64,000 nucleotides of DNA from Simmondsia chinensis (GCA_018398585.1 JAGTTD010000012.1:23197036-23261035); one strand, 5' to 3'; positions 23,359 through 35,261 are shown, numbered from the stretch's first letter. The notes: generated by a model not told the origin, from the letters alone. Made by a program: numbers and translations.

Positions 23359-24654
23359 CTAGTCCCGCCAAGTCCCATCCTTGGTCGACGTTAGTATAGT
23401 CGACCCGCCTTTCGGTCTCGCCCGAATGTAGATCATCACAAGTAACATCCACATTAGGTGCCTGATGTACTCATGCCCCACATTAGTCTCTACGCCCATT
23501 ATTGGTGGTACGTAAGACGCCAATGCCTCTGGATAATCGTTCCTCGATTGACTCCTTACCTCATCCGATTCCTCCTTGTCGTAAAAGATGGGCTCATCAT
23601 ACATGGGCTCATCAAATATGGGTAGAGAAGATAGGTCTAGTTGTGGTGCCTCATCAAAGATAGGTTCTCCATGGGTATCATCTATTGGTGGTGACGCCAA
23701 CATGGCCTCGCCAACTATGTTGGTACTCACATTCTTTTCTTCCAGCTCCGGTTTTTTGTGCCTTGGCACACATGGCGCCTTGACCTTCTTGGGCATCAAG
23801 ATGATCTTTATCCCCTCAAAGACGAAGCTATATGTGTTCTTTCTTCCGTCATGGACGACACTCCTATCATATTGCCACGGACGTCCCAATAGCAAGTGAC
23901 AAGCGTCCATCGTAACAAAATCACACCAAGCCGCTTCCCGATATGTGTCCCTAATTGAGAAATTGACCAAGCAACGTTTTGCTATAGTTACCTGATCGTC
24001 TTTCTCGAGCCAAGACACCGTGTAAGGGTTCGGATGTTCCTCCGTCTTTAACCCTAGCTTCAGAGCAGCTTCTTCAAAGATGGCGTTCTCCTAACTTCCA
24101 GAATCAATGACCATATAACATACCCTGCCGCCAATGGTACAAGTGGTCTGGAAGATGTCATGGTGCCTCCACTCTTCTCCTTCTGCTTCTTTAGGCGTGA
24201 AGCCAGCTCGCGTAACTAATAATAAGTGACCTTCGTCACCCACTAATTCCTCCTCGCCAAGTGAAGGTAGCGCGTCTTGAGTTTCTTCTATTACAATGAC
24301 GCCAAATTCCTCAAACTCCAAATTTTCTTCACGGAGGTCGGTGCCCACCTCTCTTTTTTCAACGTTGGCGGTACCGATACAGAGCCGATGCTGCCTCGAC
24401 TTAGGGTCCGGTAGATCAACAACCGATGCCGGATTCTTAATCTTATCCTTCACCTTTTTGTTTTCACCCAGTGTTAATGGGGGTTGGGGCTGGATTCCTG
24501 GATTTAAGTCAGAATTTGCTCCCAGTTGAATCAAGCAACGCTCGATTCTCCTAAGTCTCTCCTCGAATTCGTCTAATCTCCGTTCGTTTTGCATAATTCC
24601 GTCTCGATCAGAAACTTCCTTGATAATAGCGTACCTTTGACGACTTAATGCCAT
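23359..24654 (-). pseudogene. Gypsy gag-end/protease frame of the small element, one in-frame stop
   Basis: The frame starts with an ATG 16 bp inside the primer site and runs from 24654 to 23359, with a single TAG at 24091-24093. The first ~60 residues are charged and probably coiled-coil (MQNERRLDEFEERLRRIE). Residues ~165-190 are the retropepsin start, with active-site VIDSGS just before the stop. After the stop comes the conserved protease half: KRCLVNFSI, then WCDFVTMDACHLLLGRPWQY and DGRKNTYSF. The gag capsid domain and the CCHC zinc knuckle expected upstream are missing. So are RT and integrase downstream. The stop sits where related proteases have Cys. With that break it cannot yield the full protease. 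The plus-strand frames 23588-23899 and 24296-24529 are shadows. Confidence 0.85.
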
Positions 24655-24670
24655 CTCAGAAACGTTCTGA

Positions 24671-24682
24671 GCTCTGATACCA
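24671..24682 (-). other. tRNA-iMet primer-binding site of the small gypsy element
   Basis: The minus strand reads TGGTATCAGAGC two bases inside the right LTR. This is complementary to the 3' end of plant initiator tRNA-Met and fixes the element's orientation. Confidence 0.93.
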
Positions 24683-24684
24683 AT

Positions 24685-25268
24685 TGATGCAGCGCGGCAG
24701 CAGAAGATTAGGGGGACAGGAAGGAAACGACGGTCTTCCCTTTTATTTTATTAAACTCTAATAAATTTACAGGGAAAAGATAAATTCAACTCTTATCCTT
24801 ACTCTTGAGAATAGAACGAAGAAATAATTCATAAATAAATCTAAGAATATTGCTAACTAAAACCCTAGCTATTCTCCTCTTTAAATAGAGGGGTTTTCCT
24901 AATTTAACTCTAACTAATTTAAAATTTAAATTAGTTCCTAATTAGAACCAACGGCTGAGATTGCAATCCGTGTGCTAGATCCAACGGTTGAGATCGCAAT
25001 CCGTGTGCTCCTCTTAAAGTAAAGAAAAAAAAATGTTTAAATATGAATTTTAAAACTAATCCTAATCCTAATCAAACTCTATCTAACTACTGACTATCCC
25101 CCGCATTCTTCGTCAACCCGCGTCAATGGTTCCGCCAACCATGTGTCCCCTCCAAGCTATGCACCACTCACGGATGAAGCAGCTTCTACCCGATTCTCCT
25201 TCCCTGCTGGACCTCTATCCATGGCATTGTCTTCCCGATAGCCCTCACCCGCCAATCTCTAGATGGCA
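24685..25268 (-). repeat. 5' LTR of the small gypsy element
   Basis: Begins TGATGCAG on the plus strand and ends GATGGCA. It is followed by GTTGC, the duplicated target. Confidence 0.87.
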
Positions 25269-25958
25269 GTTGCTTAATTTTTATAGTTTATAGCCCCACA
25301 TTGAAAATGGAATCTACCTCTTTCCTTAATTGTCATGTCCTACATTGGATTGGAGACAATAAAAAATCATGTATAAATATTAATTTTCAATATGCTTGGT
25401 AAGTTGTTAAGCACTTTGGAGCTTGGGCTCGGGCAGCAGTTGCAGGCTTGGGCGTGTTTTGCATCTGAGAAATATTTTTCCATTAGAAGTTTACTAGGCG
25501 TTGGATGAATAAGCATGCTGGAATATTCTGAGCCTTGCAGGACTAATGTTGTCATATTGGTGCAATTAATGCAGTCATATGGTTTGATTAGTTACAGACA
25601 TTTTGAATTCTGGTCAATAAGTTCATTGCTCTCTCTCCATCTGCCTATAAAAGGGATCTGGTAGGTTTTTCTCAACACACAAAAAGAAAATCAATCAGTT
25701 CTCTCTCTCTCTATTCTACTATCTTATCTTTTTTTCTCTTGCTGGAAATTGTTCGAGGCACCCATACCGTAGCCCTGGAGTACAAGGGTGTCGCGGTTGC
25801 CGCGTTAATCTTGGGAGTCAATTGTCAAAAAGCCAGTGTGACCGATGTTGGGACAAATTCAGATTTAAGACAATGTGGTAATCTCTTTCCACGTCTTCTG
25901 TTTTTTGCTCGTCCTAAGTTTTCCTAAATTGACCTTAAATCATTCCATTTTTCCAACA

Positions 25959-27420
25959 ATGTAATACGGAATATAAAGATGTTTGGTCAATCCACTATCT
26001 TTGGTAATGTATCTGGTGCTAAAACATTAGGTATTCCTAACTGTCCAAAGTCGCTCTACTAAATAGGAAAAATTATATGGAATGGTCTAATAGGATGTTG
26101 TTTTCCTTTGAACAACTTAGAGCCGATGACACTTTGTTTGATGAGAGCCGTTGCCCAAAATAGCCCAAAATAAAAAACTATTATCCGAAATGGCACATTT
26201 TAAAAAATATTTCCCCAAATGGCCTCCACGTCATCAATTTTAAAACTCTAAATTTTTTTTGTGTTTTGGGGTACTTGACACTTTAGACCTTTTTAAATTT
26301 TTTATTTAATTTTTAAATAAATTATTAATTATTAATTAAATTAAATATATTAAATATATTTTTATTATCACGTTATATTTAGCTTTATAATATGCATTTT
26401 AGTTAAATAATATATGTAATTTATAATAAAAAAATTTAAATTAAGTTGTTTGTTAAATATTAAATAATATTATCTATACATAATTTTTTTAATTTACCCA
26501 TTATTATAGTTATATACTAATAGTTATTTGCTTATATAATATTTAATATAAATTATTATCATAGGGAGGGGGTATTTCCAAAACAAAAAATAAAAATTCA
26601 AATTTGATGACATGGAGGTCATTTGGGTAAATATTTTTTGAAATAGGCCATTTTTGGTAATACTTTTTTTATTTTGAGCCATTTTGGGCAATGGCTTGTT
26701 TCATGATAAGTGTCTTGACTATATGTACCAACCTACTTTTATTGTAGCAACCCAAAACTTTGAGATGAACAACCGAACGGCTAAGGATAATTGGTTGCTT
26801 TATATGACCCCGCCTTTCTACAAATTGTACCGCAAACATAAAAATTGCAAAAGAAATTTGGGAGACCTTGAAAAGTAAATATGGGGGTAATGATATAGGA
26901 ACTAAGGAATACATTTCTAGTCGTTGGTTACATTATGGAGAAACCAGTCATTGGTCAAATCCATGAATATGAGCAACTAGTTTATGTTGTTTTTAATGAA
27001 GGAAAGCACACGTGTGAATATCTGGAAGCTAATTGTTTGCTTGAGAAGTTACTACCTTCCTTCGACAATTAAAAACATCAGATCAAACATAAGAAGAATG
27101 ACATGACTTTGAAGCAACTTGTTGCTAACATCAGAATTGAAGAAGAAAAATTAATGTTGGCAAAAGAAAGGTTCATTCTCACCCTTCTTCTGCCCCTTAT
27201 CTTGTTGAGAATTCCACAGGAAAAGGCACGGGAACCGGTGAACAAAAGGGTAAGTTTCCTATAGAGAAGAAAAAGATGAAACATAATTTTGCAAAGGGAG
27301 TAAAGAAGTTCAAACATCAATGTTGGGCGTGTGGAGATCTAGGTCATCCTTCCTTCAAGTGCTCGAAATGCCATGGACAAGGCAAGCCTATGGATAACAA
27401 CCTCACACTCACCTAACTAA
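25959..27420 (+). pseudogene. Copia gag of the 22106 element, with MITE insertion
   Basis: The gag starts near 25979 (MFGQSTIFGNVSG), is interrupted by a MITE at 26145-26695, and resumes with HDKCLDYMY. A zinc knuckle CWACGDLGHPSFKC, matching CX2CX4HX4C, is encoded near 27322-27363 and would bind the element RNA. Several stops and frame changes separate these blocks. A tandem duplication of about 33 bp ('gagaccattattgcaatgat…') lies at 27432-27498. Confidence 0.75.
26145..26695. mobile_element. MITE with long inverted ends and an 11-bp duplication, in gag
   Basis: The two ends are inverted copies over at least 100 bp: GTTGCCCAAAATRGCYCAAA on the left pairs with the reverse complement of TTTGAGCCATTTTGGGCAAT on the right. 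TTGTTTGATGA (26134-26144) and TTGTTTCATGA (26696-26706) flank it, matching at 10 of 11 positions. Long inverted repeats with 9-11-bp duplications are typical of Mutator-type MITEs. The interior is AT-rich and non-coding. Confidence 0.88.
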
Positions 27421-27539
27421 AGATCCCATTGGAGAGACCATTATTGCAATGATCTCGGAGATCGGAGAGACCATTATTGCAATGATCTCGGAGATCAACT
27501 TACTTAGCAACACGATTGAGTAGATCATAGATACTAGGT

Positions 27540-30470
27540 CTACAAGGCACATTTGCCCCAATAAGTATCTTTTCACTGAGTATGAAAAATTGAGTGAGGG
27601 CGAGGTTGTGTACATAGGAAACTCAAGTTCAGTGAGCATGCTCGGCAAAGGGAAGACTCTTTTCAAACTCACTTCTGGAAAAAAATTTATATTTGAATAA
27701 TGATTTTGCACGTTCTTGATATTCGTCGAAACCTAGTTTCTAGTGCACTAATTAATAAGGCTAGTATAAAACTAAATTTTGAGTCGGATAATTTAGTGCT
27801 AACCAAAAATGGGGAATATGTGGGAAAGGGATATTGTACTGGGGGGCTGTTTAGACTGAATGTTGTTGATGACATGAACAAACCAAGTGCTTCTGCTTAT
27901 ATTGCTAAGCCACTTGAATTATGACATGCTATAACAGGTCATGTGAATGTTAAATCAATAAAAAATTGAAAAGTTTAAACTTAATCCATAATCTTAGTAA
28001 TAAAGAGTTCACAAAATGTGAGATATGTGTGGAGGCTAAACACCCAATAAAGGCCTTTAATAAAAAAGTAGAAATGACCATGAGACTGTTAAATTTAATA
28101 CACACTGACCTACATGATTCAAAAAACACTGTAAGTCGGGGTGGTAAACACTACTATTTCACAAGAGTATACCTCCTCAAGACTAAGGATGAGGGATAGG
28201 ATATGTTTAAAATCTATAAGGCCAAAGTCAAAAATTCGTTAGATAAGAAAATTAAGAGAGTTAGGACAGATAAGAGAGGAGAATATGATTCTAGACCTCT
28301 TCAAAGATTTTATGAAGAACATGGAATCATACATGAAGTCTCAGCCCCTTACACACCTGAACAAAATGGTATAGTAGAAAGAAAGAATCGAACATTAAAA
28401 GAAATGACGAATGCAATGTTGATAAGTTCGGGTTTACCTACGAACATGTGGGGGGAAGCAATTCTTTCTACGTGCTATGTGTTCAATCGTGTACCTTATA
28501 AAATTGTACAAAAAAACACCTTATGAACTATGGAAAGGCTTTGCTTCAAATCTTATTTATCTAAAAGTACGGGGATGTCTTGCTAAAGTAGGTGTACCTA
28601 ACTTTAAGAGGGACAAGATAGGTCCCAAAACCGTAGATGAAATCTTCATTGGTTATGCACACAATTCAGTTGCTCATAGGGTTCATTTTGAAATCTTATG
28701 ATTTTTCTTCAATTGATAGTATTTTAGAACCCAAAGATGCTAATTTTTTGAGCATATCTTTCCCATGAAGTCACCTATTATTGAGATTCTGATGCATGCT
28801 CGACCAAATGTGCTCGACCTCAACCTCTTGAGAATTCCGAACCTAGGAGTAAGAGAACTAGAAATGAAAAACCTTTGGTCCAGAATTTATATAACATCTT
28901 TCTTGACAGAAAATGACGAAATTTATGAAGAATTTGTTTGCCTTTATAATGGAAGAAGACCCCAGAACTTATGAAAAGGCTACTAAATTAGTAACGTTGT
29001 GTTCTGGAAAGAGGCAATAAACAATGAACTAGATTCAATAATGAGCAATCATACATGGGAACTTTTGAATCTACACAAAGGTTGTAAACAAATAAGGTGT
29101 AAGTGGGTATTCAAGAAAAAAAAATTAAAAGCCGATGGTACTATTAGCAAGTTTTAAACTAGACTTGTAGCCAAAGAATATACTCAAAAGAAGGATGTGG
29201 ACTTCTTTGATACTTGCTCACCTATGACTAAGATTGCTACTATTAGGGTCTTAATATTTTTAGTGCTATTAATTCTAGTCATTCATCAAATGGACGTTAA
29301 AACTATTTTCTTAAATGGTGACTTGGATAAAGAAATTTGTATGGAACAACACAAAGGGGTCCCACGAAAACAGGATAAAGTATGTAAGTTAATGAAGTCA
29401 TTGTACAGTCTTAAGCAAGCATTGAAACAATAACATCAAAAGTTTGATAACACACTTGTTGGTGATGGCTAATGATAGTGACACCTGTGTACTCTAAGGC
29501 CAATGATAAAGGATGTGTCATTATTTGTTTATATGTGGATAACATGCTTATTTTTGGCATTAATGTTCATGGTGCACCTAAGACCAAATCTTTTCTAAAT
29601 TCAGATTTTGATATGAACGATCTGGGTGAGGCTGATGTAATTATAGGAATTAAGATTATAAACACGGAAGAAGGGATTTCCTTAAATTATACCCACTATA
29701 GGGAAAATTTTTTTTAAAAGATTCAATCATTTTGATGTTAATCCTGTGAGAACATCTTATGATCCTTCCATTATTGGAGTGTTTCAATTGGAATATGCAA
29801 AAATAATCGGTAGTGTCCTGCTTTTGATGAATTCCAAACGTCCCGACATTGCCTGTGCTGTGAGCAAGCTCAGTCGATATACTGATAATCCTAGTCTAGA
29901 ACATTGGAATGCTTTGACCCGATAGCTTAAGTATTTAAGAGTGACGATGAACTAGGGTCTGATTTATAAGAGATACCTTGCCATTTTAGAAGGGTATGTT
30001 ATGCTAATAGGATTTCGAATATTGATGAAAGTCATTCGACTAGTGGTTATGTTTTCGCTCTTAGCAATGCTGCTATAGCTTGGAAATCATCTATTTAAAC
30101 TTCTATTACAAAATCAACAATAGATTCATAATTCATTGCTTTAGAATTGGCAAGTCTAGAGGCTGAATGGCTCAGAGACTTGCTTGCGGCACCTCTTTGT
30201 GGGAGAAACCGGTTTCATCTATGCACCTTCACTTTGACTCACAAGCAACCATTGGTACTGCACAGAACAAGACATACAATGGAAAGTGAAGACATATATG
30301 TCTTAGACAAAGCATAGTGAAGAGATTGATTGAAAATAGAGTGATATTACTCGAGTATGTCAGATTTGAGAGGAATATGATTGATCCTCTTACAAAAGGC
30401 CTCTGTAGAAAGATGATGCTGGAAAAAGCATTATGAATGGGACCGAAGCCCATCGAGTGAAAGTTGTGTA
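27540..30470 (+). pseudogene. Copia pol of the 22106 element (protease end, integrase, RT, RNase H)
   Basis: The gag-pre-integrase block is at 27700-27924 (VLDIRRNLVSSALINKASI). The integrase zinc region follows (CEICVEAK near 28017). The catalytic residues come next: Asp in LIHTDLHD (28100), Asp in RTDKRGEYD (28265) and Glu in VERKNRTLKE (28377). RT spans about 29040-29720, with QMDVKTIFLNGDLD near 29290. Its active site reads YVDN instead of YVDD (about 29534), so a catalytic Asp is lost. RNase H runs from about 29990 to 30440, ending in DPLTKGL-like sequence. Stops and frameshifts occur throughout. Confidence 0.88.
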
Positions 30471-30975
30471 TGATGGATAACTGTCTCGGGTTTCTTGGGT
30501 TTAGTAGATCAAGCGAAGTTGTAGTTTGACTTAATGTAGTGCACTTTTTGGCCCCAATTTGTTTGGTGATTTGGTTTCATTTGTAGAAGTTGAGCTTAAG
30601 GCTCTTAATTCGACCAATAGTCTTGAAAGGATGGTGTGGGACATTACACACCTGATGGGCCTTGCCTTCGGGAATGTGGGGTTGGTGCCCACCCCTATGA
30701 GAGCTCAAGTTAACTCTCTAGAGCATTCATGAATGATTAGGGGAATGGTTGGGGAAAAATGCAACAAATAATAGGATGATCCTTGATTAGAAAAAAATGA
30801 AGTATGCAAACTTGTTCTATATCACTCTAACAAGTTGAAGGCCTAGTTCACCTGTTAGGACATAATATAGGTATGTAAACACTGAGTATCGATTTAAGTC
30901 CAAAAGACATTGATACTGTACATTATTTTTCTTTCCTAGCAAAATGTTCATATTGTTTTAAATCATGTGGGAGAA
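30471..30975 (+). other. 3' non-coding region and PPT of the copia element
   Basis: No frame. The polypurine tract GTGGGAGAA (30967-30975) directly precedes the 3' LTR. Confidence 0.7.
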
Positions 30976-31823
30976 TGTTGGAAATATCCTTCAAAACTTT
31001 GAGTTTGGTGGCTATAGTTCTTCTTTATTTTTCCTTGTCCCACATTGAAAAAGTAGACTTGGGACTTAGTCTCTATTCCAAGTACCCATCCCACATTGGA
31101 AAAAGAGGGGAAAAAACTTACCTAAAATAGCGCATCTCTTTAAGTGTTGCGTACTTTCTAGTCCCACATTGAAAATGGAACCTACATCTTTTCTTGTTTG
31201 TCGTGTCCCACTTTGGATTAGAGACAATGCAAAATTGTGTATAAATATTGTAATTTCCAATATGCTCAGTAAGTTGTTAAGCACCCGTTGGAGCTCGAGC
31301 TCAGGTGGCTGGTGTAGGCTTGGGTGTGTTTTGCATCCCACAGATATTTTTCTGTTAAAATTTTACTGGCGTTGGATGAATAAGCGTAAACAAGATTAAT
31401 GTTGTCATAACTGAAGAAGTTAATGCAGTCATAAGGTCTGGTAAGTTACAAACCTTTTGAATTCTAGCCAATAAGTTCATTCCTCTTTTCATCTGCCAAT
31501 AAAAGGGATCTGGCAGGTCTTTCTCAACACACAAAAAGAAAAGCAATCAGTTCTTTCTCTGTCTTCTACTATTATTTCTTTGTTCTCTTGTTGGAAATTG
31601 TTCGAGGCTCTCCCATACCATAACCCTCAGGTACACGGGTGCTGCGGTTTCCAATGTAACTTTGGTTGTCGATTGTCAGAAGGCTAGTGTGTACCGATAT
31701 TGGAACAAATTCGGCTCTAAGGTGGTAGTGTTCCACGGCGCAGTAATCTATTTTCACATATTCTGCTTTATTTTCGGCCTAAGTTTTCCTAAGTTGATAT
31801 GACATCATCCCATCTGTCCAACA
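30976..31823 (+). repeat. 3' LTR of the copia element
   Basis: 848 bp, TGTTGGAA to TCCAACA, uninterrupted. It serves as the reference that reveals the gypsy insertion in the 5' LTR. TATA-like GTATAAATATTG is near 31237, followed by the CT-rich leader near 31550. Confidence 0.88.
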
Positions 31824-33405
31824 TGTACGATATAAAGACTCCAATGTATTAAAATCAAAGTTGTGAGTATACCAATGTTAAAAAAAAAAAAAAAAAAAAA
31901 AATTGTGGATATAGCAAACAAACTAAAATCAGTTAAATTAAAAAAAAAGTACAATTATTGAGAATCTTGAAATAAAAAAGGTACGGAATTTTATTTTCAA
32001 CAAAGTTATCATTTTTTTTATGATATGGAATAATCTTGCTCTTTTAATTTAATAAAAACACATTATTCTCATGGTATTCTCACCAATTTTTATTTAGTTA
32101 TGACTAACTCTCCCATATTAAGGGATATCTTGTCAAGATTCTATGCAATCCTCAAGAATAAAATCATTTTAGAGCGAGTGTTTAAATACTTAATTAGTTA
32201 TTTCATAAAAAATAATCCGTATTTTAATTGTTAATTTGACTTACGAAATTCCATTTATGTTCTATAAACTCGAATTTCAAGGCTAATATACATGCTATAA
32301 GTCCAAGAAAAGTCAAGTGAACACATTTAATTAAGCAAATCAAGCCAAACCAACTTGTTGAACTATGCACGTCAAGCTGAGCTAACTCATTTCGTTAAGC
32401 GAATCAAATTCAAGCTTAGTAATTTGAAGCTCAATGGCTTGTGTATAACATGTCTCATTTACCATAAACAAGCTGAACTTTGCCTAAAGCTCAATCTATT
32501 TTTGAGATGTGCTTGAGCTTGGTCTCACCAAACTCGATATGCTTGAAACTAGAGTCCAGGCCATCTAGTCTAGTCTCTATCTTATTTGTGAAGTAGAAGT
32601 CTTTCTCCTTTTCGAAAATCTTGCCGCCTCAAATCCAAGCATACATGTGAAGGCCTTGGCTTCTTTATTTCCAATGGGCAAAGAAAGATTAAAGAAAACC
32701 CCAACATTATATTAAACTTTGTTTTGAAAGTGATAATAAAAACGATATAGTCAGAGTAAATAACTTTCTCTCTTTGTGTGACTAAAATCGATTGATAAAA
32801 TATAACAACGAAAAGCACAGTTTACAATATGTTGTCTATAAAAAATGAAGATTGCATACAACACGGCATTATTTTAGGTCAACTTTTCTTCCCCTCTCAG
32901 GCTCTTTGTTTTCACCCTAAATTTTTCTTCTACCCCAGGCATCATGCAGCTGCACCTCTCTTTACAATATAGATGAGATAATTGCAATCACTAGCCTAAA
33001 TATAACATAGTCAATACATAATTGATTACTCTTGACCCCTCTTTCACCTTTCTTTTGTTATAACTACCTTTTTCAAATATTTTTTCTGATTGAAATCACC
33101 ACTTAAAAAAGGAGAAATTAATATACATCAAACATAGAGTACATTGTGCTTATCTTTAACGAGCATACCCAATTCAAATAATGACAGTTGAAATTAGCGA
33201 GAGGCAAAAGGAAAAAACCCACATCAATTATGAACAGAAAAAAAATAAAAAGATCATCTCCACTCTCAATCATACAAGAATATTGTCAAATCCACGACAT
33301 CTTTTTGATTATTAATGAAGTGCCTAAAATAATTACACTCTTCAGCTTTTATGAAAGATGTATGGCAATCATAAAACTTCCATTGCAGTAACTCCAACCA
33401 ACAAC
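31824..33405. other. Unassigned AT-rich intergenic sequence
   Basis: Poly(A) near 31879-31901. Degenerate 'aagctca/gagctt' motifs at 32340-32540 resemble the much richer set in 57550-62000. No protein recognised; the short frames match nothing I know. Confidence 0.4.
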
Positions 33406-33420
33406 AGTGGATATTAACAA

Positions 33421-33597
33421 TTTTTTTTGGTATCCAGGATCTAGATTGCCCCAATTAATCCTAGCCCATGAGGTGGCCCACAATCCCCATGAGCAGGTAA
33501 GTTATGAGTATATTCTCATAAAGAATCAAACTCTTGACTCCTGGGCGATAACCGCATGAGTAGGAAATGCCACTAAATCATACGCCCTCATGATCGG
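33421..33597 (-). mobile_element. tRNA-derived SINE, 177 bp, with a perfect 15-bp target duplication
   Basis: AGTGGATATTAACAA stands on both sides (33406-33420 and 33598-33612). The minus strand has a B-box-like AGTTTGATTCT (33532-33522), an A-box-like TTAGTGGCATTTCC upstream (about 33580-33560), and an A-rich 3' end running to TTG. These are the features of a plant SINE moved by LINE machinery. The family was not identified. Confidence 0.85.
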
Positions 33598-33612
33598 AGT
33601 GGATATTAACAA

Positions 33613-34320
33613 ACGACAAAGATTTTTAAAATAGATTCATTATGACGTGTAAATCTATCAAATCTTCTTTATTTATTGTTTTATTTTTATTTAACGTTAT
33701 ATTAAAGTTTGTTCCCCTCTCTAGAAAAAATAAAATGGCAAATTATACACCATTTTCCATATACTAATGTTTATATATTGTTCCTTAAGCGATGGAATTT
33801 CAGTGTAGCAATTTGGAGAACTGCTTGAACACATATTTAATAAGAACATCAAATTTTATTAACATACTGAAGAAATTCTTAATTTTTGATAAGTAGCCAA
33901 AGGATCGCAAACAGGACATGAATTTTCATCAATGATATTTGGTGGGTATTGTCATTATCAGAACTAAAGTTGTTATTATAAAAGTAATAAACTGATTTTT
34001 AATAAATAATAATCATACATTTTCAAAAATTTACTCTGAATTCAAACTTTTCTCCCAAGCAGGAACATTACCCTATTACGTGGGCAAAGTTAACGACATA
34101 CAATTATGACCCAGAAAATAATCTTGGCAATCCACTGGGATAACAATGCAGAAAAATATAGAGCATCATATTCTTACAATAAATATAATATGCAAATACA
34201 ACGTTCTTCCAATGCCAATACTCCATTTTTAATTTCAGGCAAGAACATTATGATATTTATAATTATTGAAAGTATAGATACTTTCCGTATAGTATAAAAG
34301 AACAAATAAGTTTAAAGCAT
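33613..34320. other. AT-rich intergenic sequence, nothing recognised
   Basis: No coding, repeat or RNA signal that I can support. Confidence 0.4.
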
Positions 34321-34329
34321 GGCAAACCC

Positions 34330-35210
34330 GTGTTATACTCCACTCTTTTATAACCCTAACTATGACAGGAATTTATGGAACATATTCTATTGTTCTGCCC
34401 TTTTGCTAGGGCACCTTAGTTTGCCTTGAACTTAGGCTACAAGCCTAACCCTGATGGTTTTTGTGACTCTCTCTAATGGTGGTCCTCAATTTATGTTTAT
34501 TTTGCTAAAGTTAATAACGTCATCACTTCTATTGGTTTTCTTTGTTGGGAGTTTTTGAAGAAAAGGAATGCATTCACAATGCACCATTCATCCTCCTCTC
34601 TAGCTTCCGTTTCCCTCAAAGCTTTCTGGGAAGCTTCCCAGTTTTTTATCCACTATGTCATCAACTTCGCCCCCTCCTCTAATGGAGCGCAACCCTCTCC
34701 TCCTATTCGATGGAATCCCCCTCCGAAGGATATCCTCAAATTAAATGTAGACGTTGCTTACAATGCCGATAATGGCCGGGTTGGTATTGCAGTGGTTGCT
34801 CGCTCGAGTGATGGCTCCTTGAAGGGGGGCTGGTGCTTGTCCTCTCACACCCGCTCAGTCCTTGCAGGGGAAGCGTTGGGTGTTCACGCAGCTTGCGTTC
34901 TTGCTCGCTCTAATGCTTGAGATCGGATCATAATTGAATCAGATAATTATGTTGTCAATAATTCTATCTCGAGTTTCTTCCCCCTCGGCCTGGGAAATCG
35001 CAGCTATTGTTGATGACATTAGCATTTTAGCTCATGCTTCGGCTCCTTTGTTTCGGGTTGTAATATTGTGGCTCATTGGATTGCTCGTCGCCATGTTGGA
35101 GGAAATTGTAACCATGATTGGTGGCAAAGCTCTTTCCCCGATTTAGTTTCTCTTGTTTTGTCAGATTCTAGTGTATGTTAGTCTTGCCTTGCGGCTTTCC
35201 AGAGTTCAAA
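34330..35210 (+). pseudogene. L1-type LINE 3' fragment: RNase H domain
   Basis: Reading frames carry the tail of the zf-RVT region and a linker (FLKKRNAFTMHHSSSS near 34552). The plant L1 RNase H domain follows: WNPPPKDILKLNVDVAYN (Asp near 34750), then GRVGIAVVARSSDGS, then LAGEALGVHAACVLARSNA (Glu near 34872). After a TGA at 34918 the same frame continues with IIIESDNYVVNNS (third Asp). A frameshifted NIVAHWIARR-like block lies near 35065. The polymerase part is absent, so this is a truncated copy. The stop between the catalytic Glu and Asp argues against a working RNase H. Confidence 0.82.
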
Positions 35211-35261
35211 AAAAAGGGTAGCAAGAATTAGGGATGTGCTTACTACAATCTGCAAGATCTA

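Larger units (their letters stand above)
22255..25268 (-). mobile_element. Internally deleted Ty3/gypsy element nested in the copia LTR
   Basis: 3.0 kb in total: LTRs of about 590 bp at 22255-22845 and 24685-25268, 5-bp duplication GTTGC on both sides, and a near-perfect tRNA-iMet primer site beside the right LTR. The interior is only ~1.84 kb. It keeps a gag/protease-region frame and a short pol C-terminal tail but has no RT, RNase H or integrase core. It would have needed enzymes from a full-length relative to move. The LTRs are similar in most places. Confidence 0.9.
22106..25958 (+). repeat. 5' LTR of the copia element, split by a gypsy insertion
   Basis: The parts 22106-22254 and 25274-25958 are collinear with 30976-31823. 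Shared landmarks are ACCTAAAATAGCGCATC, the repeated CCCACATTG, GTATAAATATT (a TATA-box region) and a CTCTCTCTCT leader. The GTTGC duplicated by the insertion is at 22250-22254 and 25269-25273. Confidence 0.87.
22106..31823 (+). mobile_element. Ty1/copia element, plus strand, with nested gypsy and MITE insertions
   Basis: The LTRs begin TGTTGGAA and end TCCAACA. The 5' LTR is 22106-25958, interrupted by a 3-kb gypsy element; the 3' LTR is 30976-31823. Gag, integrase, RT and RNase H follow in copia order between them, then a PPT (GTGGGAGAA) against the 3' LTR. Flanking 5-mers (ATAAT and TGTAC) do not match. Sequence just after the 3' LTR resembles that just after the 5' LTR, so recombination between copies is possible. 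Confidence 0.88.

Noticed and set aside
23588..23899. Met/Gly/Ser-rich plus-strand protein
   Set aside because: It is antisense to the gypsy protease frame, which has clear family motifs.
34555..34920. Stand-alone host RNase H gene
   Set aside because: The domain is the plant L1 LINE type, preceded by LINE linker sequence, and has an in-frame stop between catalytic residues.
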